Shown here one piece after another: positions 9,149 to 16,469 of a DNA stretch of 58,663 bases. Every line of letters begins with the position of its first letter. Position 1 is the stretch's first letter. The position numbers were made by a program, and so were the translations under genes. The stretch spans positions 1 through 58,663 of the forward strand of contig CACXPH010000023.1 of NCBI GenBank assembly GCA_902769535.1. The letters run 5' to 3'. The notes under the pieces are model-generated. The model was not told where the DNA came from, made no database searches, and saw nothing but the letters and a program-made list of their open reading frames with translations. This DNA comes from an uncultured Bacteroidales bacterium (GTDB lineage: Bacteria; Bacteroidota; Bacteroidia; Bacteroidales; Paludibacteraceae).

Positions 9149-10525
9149 ATGTTTTTGGATGCAACTAAACATAACGAAAACGTGACAGATCTCGCCAACT
9201 GCAAGGTTGGCGAATCTGTTTCCGTTTCCGGTATGATCCACAACGTCCGCGTCACCAAGTGGGGCGGCTTCATCGTTCTCCGTAAGTCCCGCGGTCTGCT
9301 CCAGGCTGTCGTCTCCAACGACACCTCGAAGTTCTTAGACGAGCAGGGCAACGCGATCGCGATGAACGATCTCTGCCGTGAGATGGCCATCACCCTCACC
9401 GGTACCGTCAACGAGGCGAAGATCAAGGACCCTGCGGCCTTCTACAACACCATCGAGATTGCAGTGGCCGAAGTACGCGTTCTCTCGCGTCCGACGACCG
9501 CCGAAGTGGTGGATATGAACGCCCTTAAGTTCGGTGACGAAGAGACACTCCTGCGCTATAAGTTCGACAACCGTCAGGTCACCCTCCGCAACCCGCGTGA
9601 CATGGCTATCCTGAAGGTACAATCGACCATCGCACGCGCGTTCGGTGAGTTCCTCGCGGCTAACGGCTTCACCCAGATCTTCACCCCGAAGATCGTCAGC
9701 GAAGGAGCCGAAGGAGGCGCTAACGTCTTCCGCATGGATTATTTCGGCAAGCAGGTCTATCTCGCGCAGAGCCCGCAGTTCTACAAACAGATCGGCGTCG
9801 GCGTCTATGAGCGCGTCTTTGAGATCGCACCGGCCTACCGCGCAGAGAAACATGCCACCAGCCGTCACTTGAACGAGTATATCTCCCTCGATGTGGAGAT
9901 GGGCTTCATCAAAGGCCAGGAGGATGTCATGACCCTCGAAGCAGCGCTGCTCCGTCATATCATCGCGACCGTCGAGAAAGACTGCGCGCATGAGCTCAAC
10001 CTCCTCAACGCTACTAACCCCGTCCTGCCCGAGCAGGTTCCTGCTTGGAAACTCAGCGAGGTGCATGAGATCCTTTGGGAGAACCACCTCTGCGAGGCGG
10101 ACCACCGCGGCGAAGATGACCTCGCGCCGGAAGAGGAACGCGCTATCTGCAAGTACGCTTTCGAGAAATTCGGTTCGGACTTCGTGTTCGTTACCCATTT
10201 CCCGAGCGAGCACCGTGCTTTCTATGCGATGGACGACCCCGAGGACCCGAGTCTGACACTCAGCTTCGACCTCCTCATGAGAGGTCTCGAGATCACCTCC
10301 GGCGGACAGCGTATCCATAAGGAAGCCGACTACCGCGAGAAGATGCTCCGTCGTGGCATGAACCCCGATGCGTTCCATTTCTACCTCGATACCTTCAAGA
10401 ACGGCATGCCCCCTCACGGCGGCTTCGCCATCGGCCTCGAGCGTATCACGGCTTGCTTCCTCGGCATCGCCAACGTCAAGGAATGCTCTATGTTCCCACG
10501 CGACATCAACCGCGTAGCACCATAA
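9149..10525 (+). CDS. aspS: Archaeal-type aspartyl-tRNA synthetase (possibly non-discriminating)
   Basis: Class II aminoacyl-tRNA synthetase of 458 aa. An N-terminal OB-fold anticodon-binding domain (about 1-120) is followed by the catalytic domain. It matches archaeal AspRS rather than AsnRS: TPKIVSEGAEGGANVFRMDYFG, LAQSPQFYKQ, RAEKHATSRHLNEYISLDVEM, GLEITSGGQRIH, GMPPHGGFAIGLER and the FPRDINRVAP end (AsnRS normally has FPRTxxR). It lacks the large insertion of bacterial AspRS. Such enzymes often charge both tRNA-Asp and tRNA-Asn and then need GatCAB, of which none is in the window. The tight link to the ribosomal operon suggests co-expression. Confidence 0.85.
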   Translation: MFLDATKHNENVTDLANCKVGESVSVSGMIHNVRVTKWGGFIVLRKSRGLLQAVVSNDTSKFLDEQGNAIAMNDLCREMAITLTGTVNEAKIKDPAAFYNTIEIAVAEVRVLSRPTTAEVVDMNALKFGDEETLLRYKFDNRQVTLRNPRDMAILKVQSTIARAFGEFLAANGFTQIFTPKIVSEGAEGGANVFRMDYFGKQVYLAQSPQFYKQIGVGVYERVFEIAPAYRAEKHATSRHLNEYISLDVEMGFIKGQEDVMTLEAALLRHIIATVEKDCAHELNLLNATNPVLPEQVPAWKLSEVHEILWENHLCEADHRGEDDLAPEEERAICKYAFEKFGSDFVFVTHFPSEHRAFYAMDDPEDPSLTLSFDLLMRGLEITSGGQRIHKEADYREKMLRRGMNPDAFHFYLDTFKNGMPPHGGFAIGLERITACFLGIANVKECSMFPRDINRVAP

Positions 10526-10544
10526 GGAGCTTTGCTTATTAATA

Positions 10545-10573
10545 AAAAAAACGGCCTATGGGTCGTTTTTTTA
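10545..10573. terminator. Bidirectional terminator between aspS and the LuxR gene
   Basis: Stem ACGGCC/GGTCGT with loop TATG, flanked by an A-run on the left and a T-run on the right, so it can act in both directions for two convergent genes. Confidence 0.85.
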
Positions 10574-11443
10574 TTCCAGATTGTTGATGTCAACGAGGTG
10601 GTTGACAATGGCATAGACCGTTAGGCCGGCGGTGGAGTGGATGTTGAGTTTAGCGGTGATGTGCTTGCGGTGCGAGACGACCGTGTGCATGGAGATACAC
10701 AGCACATCCGCGATTTCTTTGTTGCTCAGGCCGTGCACAACTTGAATGAGGACGTCCTTTTCCCGGTCAGATAGTTCTTCTGTCTCCGGCTGTAAGTGAC
10801 GGCGGTGGCTGTGCGGCTGAGTCTTCGTCAGCGCCGGACGAAGGATGTCATCTTCGATAGCGCAGTGGTCCGCAAAATCATGTTCCGTGTGCCACAAATC
10901 ACTCATCACACTGATGAGTTGATAGGTGATAGGTGATGGGTTATCGGTTACCGGGGATGGATAGTACTTGATAATTAAATTCTTGATCTCCGTCAGTTTG
11001 TCGGTGATACGCTGGTCGTCGTGTTCGTGTTCGTCAAACAGGCCGGCGTTCTCGTGCTCGATATGCGTCCGAATCTCGTCCACAAACTCATCGTAACAAC
11101 GTAGTATCAGTCCGGGTATCTTAGTGGTCGGGTCAGCAGGAATAATAGCTTCAATCAATGCCCGACGGAGGCGTGGCAAACGGAACTCCAGAAAATACGT
11201 GTGGGCATTGTGCAGATAGCGTTGCAGTGTCGGGATGTCGATGTCGGCAGGTACCACTCGTTGATGGAAAACCTTGTAATTGACAATTGCCAAGAACGTC
11301 GGCGTGTGTACGTCGTGCGCCTCGCACACTTCTGCAATCGTCTGTTCGCCTACACCCATCTCCAAGCCGAAACGGCTGATGATCTGAATCGCATCTTCTT
11401 CACGCGACATCAACTCACATATCTTGTCCGAACCCTTGTACAT
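10571..11443 (-). CDS. LuxR-type regulator with ScdA-like and hemerythrin-like N-terminal parts
   Basis: 290 aa. The N-terminal 60 residues (SREEDAIQIISRFGLEMGVGEQTIAEVCEAHDV) look like the N-domain of ScdA/RIC iron-centre repair proteins, but the CC pair is replaced by MG-VG. Residues about 75-210 carry His/Glu patterns of hemerythrin (HNAHTYFLEF, THIEHENAGLF, WHTEHDFADHCAIEDDIL), which would hold a di-iron site. Residues about 222-285 are a LuxR HTH (LSDREKDVLIQVVHGLSNKEIADVLCIS). I infer a cytosolic sensor of oxygen, NO or iron state. A six-unit heptad array (10919-10960) lies in frame in the linker. A perfect inverted repeat sits 2 nt upstream of the start. Confidence 0.8.
   Translation of the reverse strand: MYKGSDKICELMSREEDAIQIISRFGLEMGVGEQTIAEVCEAHDVHTPTFLAIVNYKVFHQRVVPADIDIPTLQRYLHNAHTYFLEFRLPRLRRALIEAIIPADPTTKIPGLILRCYDEFVDEIRTHIEHENAGLFDEHEHDDQRITDKLTEIKNLIIKYYPSPVTDNPSPITYQLISVMSDLWHTEHDFADHCAIEDDILRPALTKTQPHSHRRHLQPETEELSDREKDVLIQVVHGLSNKEIADVLCISMHTVVSHRKHITAKLNIHSTAGLTVYAIVNHLVDINNLE
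10919..10960. repeat. Heptad array inside the LuxR gene
   Basis: Six 7-mers (TTGATAG, GTGATAG, GTGATGG, GTTATCG, GTTACCG, GGGATGG). 42 nt equals 14 codons, so it adds a Pro/Thr/Ser-rich piece to the protein without changing frame. Confidence 0.8.
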
Positions 11444-11445
11444 AA

Positions 11446-11467
11446 AGCGTTTTTAATCAAAAACGCT
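11446..11467. promoter_or_regulatory. Perfect inverted repeat just upstream of the LuxR/hemerythrin start
   Basis: AGCGTTTTT, 4-nt AATC, AAAAACGCT. It begins 2 nt before the start codon (minus strand), so it would lie in the leader or core promoter. A likely operator for autoregulation, or an RNA hairpin that masks the start. Confidence 0.55.
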
Positions 11468-11476
11468 GCAAAATTA

Positions 11477-11507
11477 CAAAAAAAATCCCACTCTCGCAAG
11501 AGTGGGA
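11477..11507 (-). terminator. Terminator for the upstream minus-strand membrane-protein genes
   Basis: Stem TCCCACTCT/AGAGTGGGA with a 4-nt loop. On the minus strand it is followed by a run of T (plus-strand A-run 11477-11485). It separates the small membrane genes from the LuxR gene. Confidence 0.85.
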
Positions 11508-11532
11508 AGCAAAATCACCAAAAATAGGGATG

Positions 11533-11972
11533 CTACAGTGCCTTGCACCAACTGACCAAGTAACGGCAGCCTGCAATCGATAGGGCGAGACCCAAGCTGG
11601 GATAGAAACCGGCGAAGAACTCTACTGGAATGAATGGAATGAATTTCAGGCTGATGCCCAAGCCCATCATACAGAAGACGAGAATGTAGCCGTGTGCATC
11701 AAAGAATGCGAAAAGCGATTTCTTACGTTCCGGGAAATCAAGAATACGGCTGTGTAGCGTCTGACAAAGTTATTGAACATCAGCGAAAAGAGGACTGCAA
11801 CCAAAACTGCAATCAAGCATAGCCACCATATCCGTTGGGGAGTGGTGGCATGCACCTGCAGCAAGGCTTGTACGCCTGTAATGAGGATTTTGATGCCAGG
11901 TCCAAGCCAGCACAATACCTGCATGAGCAGCAGATGCTCTTTGTTTACCAGAAGTATCTGATTAGCGTTCAT
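11533..11972 (-). pseudogene. Four-helix membrane protein of unknown function, broken by a one-base frameshift
   Basis: Reading from the ATG at 11972 gives MNANQILLVNKEHLLLMQ, two membrane segments and NNFVRRYTA. The frame then shifts at about 11747-11750, and LDFPERKKSLFAFFDAHGYILVFCMMGLG with two more membrane segments continues to LVSWCKAL and a stop at 11533. The total is 440 nt, one short of a whole number of codons; a GCCC read as GCC at the junction would explain it. I do not recognise the family. It overlaps the gene upstream by 11 nt. Confidence 0.65.
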
Positions 11973-12261
11973 AATCACCCTCCCGTTTTGGGTTCTTTGG
12001 AAACCAGCCCTTGCGGACGCGCTCTCTTTGCTTGAACACTTCACCGATGCCCCAGAAAGAAGAGAAGGCAAAGATACCCAGGAAGATAGAGACGTACATG
12101 TTGCTTGCCAGCAGCGAACCGACCGTAGCTGCCAGCCCAACAACCAGAAACGCCCACCACGAGCGCACACCGAAATAGTACTCCGCCTTAATCACCAGCG
12201 GATGGAAGATGCCGATACATAGGAACGCACCGGCTCCGAGAAGAATTCCTTCGTAATTCAT
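11962..12261 (-). CDS. Small integral membrane protein, DUF4491-like
   Basis: 99 aa from the ATG at 12261 (MNYEGILLGAGAFLCIGIFHPLVIKAEYYFG). Upstream in-frame codons derive from a heptad repeat and are left out. Three membrane segments are visible: 6-22, about 35-52 and about 55-75. A basic, hydrophilic tail (KQRERVRKGWFPKNPKREGDYER) follows. The N-terminal pattern matches my memory of the Bacteroidota family DUF4491; its function is unknown. Its 3' end overlaps the next membrane gene, so the two are probably translated together. Confidence 0.7.
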   Translation of the reverse strand: MNYEGILLGAGAFLCIGIFHPLVIKAEYYFGVRSWWAFLVVGLAATVGSLLASNMYVSIFLGIFAFSSFWGIGEVFKQRERVRKGWFPKNPKREGDYER

Positions 12262-12265
12262 AAAA

Positions 12266-12301
12266 TCATTTACCATTTTGTCATTTACCATTTACTATTT
12301 A
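12266..12301. repeat. Heptad-like array between two minus-strand genes
   Basis: Units near TTTACCA/TTTGTCA/TTTACTA, with one 8-nt step. It touches the stop codon of the outer-membrane protein gene (12299-12301) and creates false upstream ATGs for the DUF4491-like gene. Confidence 0.65.
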
Positions 12302-12946
12302 GTGGCAGAACATAAAACCGAAATAAAGCCGTGGGCCGGTGGGCAGAACGAACTCGTGCTTGTGGATGGCTAACATCCAGTCGAGGCGGAAAGTGATGTG
12401 CACTTTGCGCGTCAGGCAGTAGTCGCAGCCCACGTACGGCGTGACATAAAAGAAACTCTGTTTATGGAAGGTACTGTTGGCGTCCTGCACCCAGCTGTTC
12501 TGGTCGCCTTCGAGAATATACAGCCCTTTCATCGAACCGCCTCCTATCGCGCCGCCTATGTACGGCCAGGCTTTCTCTAACCGCCAGCAGCAATCAGCCA
12601 AAATACCACCACAGCCCACGCGTACATAACTACCTGGTTTGAGGATGTTACGACAGTCGGTCGTCGTGCTGGGCATGGTTGAAACGAAGCCCTCAAAGCC
12701 CGTACGCAGGTGTTTCCATAGATGCACGCGCAGCGCACCTCCGATACCGAACGTAGCGCCTTGCGGACTGCATGAACGACCGCCTATCGTCGGTGCGTTC
12801 TTGTCCTGCCCGAACTGATAGCCGGTGTGTAACATCATACCACCGGAGAAACCCTGATAGACCTTGTTCTTCGCAATACTGTCACGCACTTGTGCAGATA
12901 GCGTCATGGTCATCAATAGACATAAAAATAATACCTTTGCTCGCAT
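12299..12946 (-). CDS. Secreted, probably outer-membrane beta-barrel protein of unknown function
   Basis: 215 aa. A signal peptide (MRAKVLFLCLLMTMTLSAQ) is cut after SAQ. The rest is Gly- and aromatic-rich with alternating strands (GFSGGMMLHTGYQFG, GIGGALRVHLWKHLRTGFEGFV, SYVRVGCGGILADCCW, FFYVTPYVGCDYCL, LYFGFMF), the look of a small barrel of about 8 strands. There are seven Cys residues, which is unusual for a barrel. I do not recognise a family. A Bacteroidota promoter lies upstream. Confidence 0.65.
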   Translation of the reverse strand: MRAKVLFLCLLMTMTLSAQVRDSIAKNKVYQGFSGGMMLHTGYQFGQDKNAPTIGGRSCSPQGATFGIGGALRVHLWKHLRTGFEGFVSTMPSTTTDCRNILKPGSYVRVGCGGILADCCWRLEKAWPYIGGAIGGGSMKGLYILEGDQNSWVQDANSTFHKQSFFYVTPYVGCDYCLTRKVHITFRLDWMLAIHKHEFVLPTGPRLYFGFMFCH

Positions 12947-12966
12947 AGTTTTTTCAAATGCGACGA

Positions 12967-12994
12967 CAAAGGTAGTATAATTTTCTTAAACAAA
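12967..12994 (-). promoter_or_regulatory. Promoter of the outer-membrane protein gene
   Basis: Minus strand: TTTG, 16 nt, TACCTTTG. The -7 element is good; the spacing is shorter than the 20 nt seen elsewhere, so the -33 assignment is uncertain. Confidence 0.5.
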
Positions 12995-13007
12995 GATTAA
13001 GATTTTC

Positions 13008-13622
13008 TTAAGAAACCTCAAAATCACCATAAATAGGGATGCGCAGCTCGCTGACAGTGCCGTTAAGGTCCATAGAAAGAGTAAACGAGTGCATCGTCAG
13101 TTTGGTGGTGAGGCGGAGAATACCGGGCTGTGCACAGGGCAGAAGCGCTACCAGAATACCGTCTAACATGCGCCGCAGAGCTTCCGGCCCGATGGTCAGT
13201 TCGTTAACGAAAGGCGTCAGGTGTAGTTGTGCTACTAATCTCGCGGAGGAAATCTCCACTTCGTGGCTGCGGAGCCACTCGTTCAGGAAGGTGTGCAGGT
13301 CTATCGTATAGCGCGTCACGGTTCGCTCGATGCGGAAGATGAGTCCTGCGCCGCGGATGGTCTCGATCGGTCGGTTCTTGCTCCAACCTAACTTCCGTCG
13401 CAACGCATTGAGGTGCACATCTATCGTGCCAGGGTCGTACTGAAAACGCGGTCCCCACACATGGTCGAGCAGTTCCTGCCGCGAACAGATGCGATTAGCG
13501 TGCGCCGTCAGATAATCCAACAGCCCGTACTCTAATCCTGTCAGATGTACTTCCTGTCCATCCTTGCGCACACACCGCTGCTCGCGGTCAATCTCAATAT
13601 GGTCGGTAATAACGCTATACAT
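13008..13622 (-). CDS. Orphan winged-helix (OmpR/PhoB-type) regulator with an unusual C-terminal domain
   Basis: 204 aa from the ATG at 13622. Residues about 1-90 form a Trans_reg_C winged helix (LTGLEYGLLDYLTAHANRICSRQELLDHVWG, TIDVHLNALRRKLG, IETIRGAGLIFRIE). There is no receiver domain before it. The C-terminal 110 residues (LRSHEVEISSARLVAQLHL, IGPEALRRMLDGILVALLPCAQPGILRL) resemble the start of a histidine-kinase ATP-binding domain, with the usual N-box Asn residues missing. This could be a response regulator output domain joined to a dead kinase fragment. It is divergent from the porin operon and may control it. Confidence 0.7.
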   Translation of the reverse strand: MYSVITDHIEIDREQRCVRKDGQEVHLTGLEYGLLDYLTAHANRICSRQELLDHVWGPRFQYDPGTIDVHLNALRRKLGWSKNRPIETIRGAGLIFRIERTVTRYTIDLHTFLNEWLRSHEVEISSARLVAQLHLTPFVNELTIGPEALRRMLDGILVALLPCAQPGILRLTTKLTMHSFTLSMDLNGTVSELRIPIYGDFEVS

Positions 13623-13632
13623 AAATCGGCCG

Positions 13633-13664
13633 CAAAGGTACTGCTTTTTTTTCAAATACGCAAA
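13633..13664 (-). promoter_or_regulatory. Promoter of the winged-helix regulator
   Basis: Minus strand: TTTG (13664-13661), 20 nt, TACCTTTG (13640-13633). This is the standard local spacing. The start codon lies about 11 nt downstream, so the leader is very short. Confidence 0.75.
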
Positions 13665-13693
13665 TAGTGCTGCAAATTCACGATAATTTGGTA

Positions 13694-13724
13694 TTGTGTG
13701 GATGTGAAAAAATAAGTAATTTTG
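13694..13724 (+). promoter_or_regulatory. Promoter of the porin-imelysin operon
   Basis: TTG at 13694-13696, 20 nt, TAATTTTG at 13717-13724. It lies about 30 nt before the porin ATG and about 30 nt from the divergent promoter, so one regulator could reach both. Confidence 0.7.
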
Positions 13725-13755
13725 TATTACGAAAAAATAGGAGATTTTGGCAACT

Positions 13756-15252
13756 ATGTATAGACAAACAATCGTTTCTATTCTATTGATTTTATGTGTG
13801 TTAGGTGCACGCGCAGAGGATAGCATCAAGGTGAGTGCTGCGGACTTGCAGGCGCTCATGAAACGCGTGGAGCGTTTGGAGGGCTTAGCAGCACATCCCA
13901 ATAAATTGGGATATGTAGATGGCGTCACAGGAGCGACCAGACAAGTGCCGAAGGACACCATAAAACCCGATACTACCAAAACGGAAAAGCCTAAAAGGCG
14001 CGGACGTTTTTGGATAGGCGGCTACGGAGAGGTGACGGCGAAACATTGTTTTTACTCCAACAACTACTTGCGGTATGGCAAGAACCCGGAGAAGTACGCC
14101 AATGACCATTTCGGTGAGTTCGACCTGCCGCACGTGGTCATTTATCTGGGCTACGATTTCGGCAAGGGCTGGAGCGTCGGCACAGAGATTGAGTTCGAGC
14201 ACGGCGGCACGGAAAGCGCCATCGAGATCGAAGAGGAAGAAGGTGGTGAGTACGAATCCGAGATTGAGCGCGGCGGCGAAGTGGCGCTGGAGCAGTTCTG
14301 GTTGCAAAAGGAGTTTAACCGCTATGCCATCCTCCGTGCCGGCATGCAGGTCATCCCTGTCGGCGCACTCAACGCACACCACGAATCGACCGAGTATTTC
14401 GGCGTGTACCGCAACGAAGGTGAGTTCACTATTATGCCGAGCACATGGCACGAGGTGGCGCTGACGTTCATGGGCAGCACGAAGAACGGTTGGCACTATC
14501 AGGCGATGTTCCTACCGGGACTCGACAGCGACCGTTTCAACCGCAAGAACTGGATCAAACCGGGCACAGGTAGTCCGTACGAGTTCAAGTTGGCGAACGT
14601 GTTTGCAGGTGCGGCGCGGGTTGATTATACGGGCGTGGAAGGGCTGCGACTTTCGCTATCAGGTTACTGCGGCAACTCGTTTCGCAACACGCTCAGCAAG
14701 ACCAATGCCGAACTGGACGCGAGTGCGTACAAGGACGTGAAAGGCACAGTCTCGATAGGCTCGTTTGACTTCGCGTACAAGGGCTACGGCGTCATCGTAC
14801 GCGGCAGTGCGACGTACGGCCATCTGAGCGACGCAGCCGCTATCACGCAGTATAACATCTCCATGCGCAAAGGTTCGGTGTCGAGCAAACAGTGGGTGGC
14901 AAGTGACGCCGTGGCAGCAGGCATTGAGGCAGGCTACGATTTCTTTAGTCTGAATAAGAAACTGGTGGAGAAAAAGCAGCAGTTCTATGTGTTCGGTCGC
15001 TACGATTATTACGACTCGATGTTGCGCTACGACAACAAGCCCACCGACATGTATGCGTGGTGTGGTCGGCATCGCATAGCCGCCGGAATCAATTATTTTC
15101 CGATCAAGCAGATCGGCGTGAAGGCAGAGTTCTCGTATGGTATTTTGAAACAAGGTACGCGCGCGGATGGTACGCGCGGAAAACTCTATAACGACGAACC
15201 GCAAATCGCCGTTGGAATCGTCTATACTGGATTTTATGAACTAAATCACTAA
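13756..15252 (+). CDS. Outer-membrane porin of an imelysin/di-heme oxidoreductase operon
   Basis: 498 aa from the ATG at 13756 (MYRQTIVSILLILCVLGARA signal peptide). A short coiled coil follows (VSAADLQALMKRVERLEGL), then a Pro/Lys/Thr linker, then a barrel beginning RFWIGGYGEVTAKH. Strands such as VVIYLGYDFGKGWSVGTEIEFEHGG and RYAILRAGMQVIPVGALNAHHEST resemble OprP/OprO-like porins of Bacteroidota. The N-terminal coiled coil is typical of trimeric porins that anchor to the cell wall. It heads an operon with imelysin, the di-heme enzyme and CcsA, so I infer uptake of an iron-containing or related substrate. Confidence 0.75.
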   Translation: MYRQTIVSILLILCVLGARAEDSIKVSAADLQALMKRVERLEGLAAHPNKLGYVDGVTGATRQVPKDTIKPDTTKTEKPKRRGRFWIGGYGEVTAKHCFYSNNYLRYGKNPEKYANDHFGEFDLPHVVIYLGYDFGKGWSVGTEIEFEHGGTESAIEIEEEEGGEYESEIERGGEVALEQFWLQKEFNRYAILRAGMQVIPVGALNAHHESTEYFGVYRNEGEFTIMPSTWHEVALTFMGSTKNGWHYQAMFLPGLDSDRFNRKNWIKPGTGSPYEFKLANVFAGAARVDYTGVEGLRLSLSGYCGNSFRNTLSKTNAELDASAYKDVKGTVSIGSFDFAYKGYGVIVRGSATYGHLSDAAAITQYNISMRKGSVSSKQWVASDAVAAGIEAGYDFFSLNKKLVEKKQQFYVFGRYDYYDSMLRYDNKPTDMYAWCGRHRIAAGINYFPIKQIGVKAEFSYGILKQGTRADGTRGKLYNDEPQIAVGIVYTGFYELNH

Positions 15253-15257
15253 TAGTT

Positions 15258-16424
15258 ATGAACAAGAAATTTATTTTATTTGCCGCATGTGCACTGAGTT
15301 TGGTGGCATGTGAGAACAACGGAGGCGAAGTGACCTCCGACAAGGAAGCGGCGTTGCAGCAGGCAGTTACGCCGTACGTAAACAACACAGTTATTGCGAC
15401 TTACAGCGCCATGGCAGATGCCGGTTTGACGTTGTTGGACCAATGCGAGCAGATCCTCGCCAAAGTGGAAACGGGTCAGGACTACAGCAAACTGATGGCC
15501 GATGCCGGCACGTCTTGGCGTGCGATGCGCAAGCATTGGGAGCAGAGCGAGGCCTTCCTCTACGGACCTGCTTCGGCACACAACATCGACCCGCACATCG
15601 ACTCATGGCCGCTGGATTTCAACGCGATGAACGCCTTGCTGCATGATGCCGAGCGAATGGCGGCGATTGAGGAAGAAGGCGGTGCGTACGTGGGGGACAA
15701 ACTCGGCTATGCGCTGAAGGGTTTCCATGCTGCAGAATACCTGCTCTTTGAATCGGTAGAGCAAGACGGTCGTGCGGTCGGAACAGGTCGTCCGCATGCC
15801 GCTAACCTGACGCACGCCGAGGCGGTTTATCTGCTCGGTATCGTCGAAGACCTGACGCAGCAGGCAATCTTGCTGGAGTACGCGTGGGCAGGCAAAGTGA
15901 GTGACGCCAAGCAGGCGCTGTTGGAAGAAGGCGAAGTGGAGCCGTACGAAGACCGTTACGGATGGCAGATGATGAACGCCGGCAAAGCCGGTTCGATCTA
16001 CGTCACCTACCAAGAGGCGGCGGAAGAGATCGTTGCCGGTTGTATCGACATCGCCGGTGAGGTGGCGGACCTGAAGATGGGCAACCCGTACATCAGCAGC
16101 ACCGCCGAGGAGCGCGATTATATCGAGAGCCCGTACAGCTGCACATCGACGATTGATTTTGCGGACAATATCCGTTCCATCCAGCACGCGTACTGCGGTT
16201 CGCAGGCCGGTGACCATTCTATCTCCAATTACGTCTATCGTCAGGATGCGGAACTCGACGCGCGTGTCCGCAAGGCTATCGAGGACGCTATCAAGGCCAT
16301 CAATGAAATCGGAGATTTTGAGAACACAGCCCAAAACAACCCGCTTGTCAAAGCCGCAATTGACCAAGTCTCCGCCCTCGAAGAAGTACTCGATAAAGAA
16401 GTCCTTCCTCTCCTTTCAAAATAA
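15258..16424 (+). CDS. Imelysin family lipoprotein
   Basis: 388 aa. Lipoprotein signal MNKKFILFAACALSLVAC, with the lipidated Cys at residue 18. The imelysin fold is two four-helix bundles; the GxHxxE motif is visible as GFHAAE (about 155-160), with LYGPASAHNIDPHIDSWPLD upstream as in iron-regulated IrpA-like proteins. Imelysins are linked to iron uptake, but the ligand is not settled. It lies 5 nt after the porin and 45 nt before the di-heme protein. The stop codon is part of an octamer repeat. Confidence 0.85.
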   Translation: MNKKFILFAACALSLVACENNGGEVTSDKEAALQQAVTPYVNNTVIATYSAMADAGLTLLDQCEQILAKVETGQDYSKLMADAGTSWRAMRKHWEQSEAFLYGPASAHNIDPHIDSWPLDFNAMNALLHDAERMAAIEEEGGAYVGDKLGYALKGFHAAEYLLFESVEQDGRAVGTGRPHAANLTHAEAVYLLGIVEDLTQQAILLEYAWAGKVSDAKQALLEEGEVEPYEDRYGWQMMNAGKAGSIYVTYQEAAEEIVAGCIDIAGEVADLKMGNPYISSTAEERDYIESPYSCTSTIDFADNIRSIQHAYCGSQAGDHSISNYVYRQDAELDARVRKAIEDAIKAINEIGDFENTAQNNPLVKAAIDQVSALEEVLDKEVLPLLSK

Positions 16425-16453
16425 CGATATAACGTTATAACGATATAACGAAA
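16422..16453. repeat. Octamer array at the imelysin stop codon
   Basis: Four 8-mers: ATAACGAT, ATAACGTT, ATAACGAT, ATAACGAA. The TAA of unit one is the imelysin stop. The array occupies most of the 45-nt gap before the di-heme gene. Confidence 0.85.
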
Positions 16454-16469
16454 AAAAATATATACGATT

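Noticed and set aside
9149-10525. Asparaginyl-tRNA synthetase
   Set aside because: The FPRDxxRxxP end and the GAEGGANVF and HGGFAIGLER patterns fit archaeal AspRS; AsnRS normally has FPRTxxR.
13623-13979. Upstream extension of the winged-helix regulator to 13979
   Set aside because: It would cross the divergent promoters and run antisense to the porin. The DNA-binding domain is complete from 13622.
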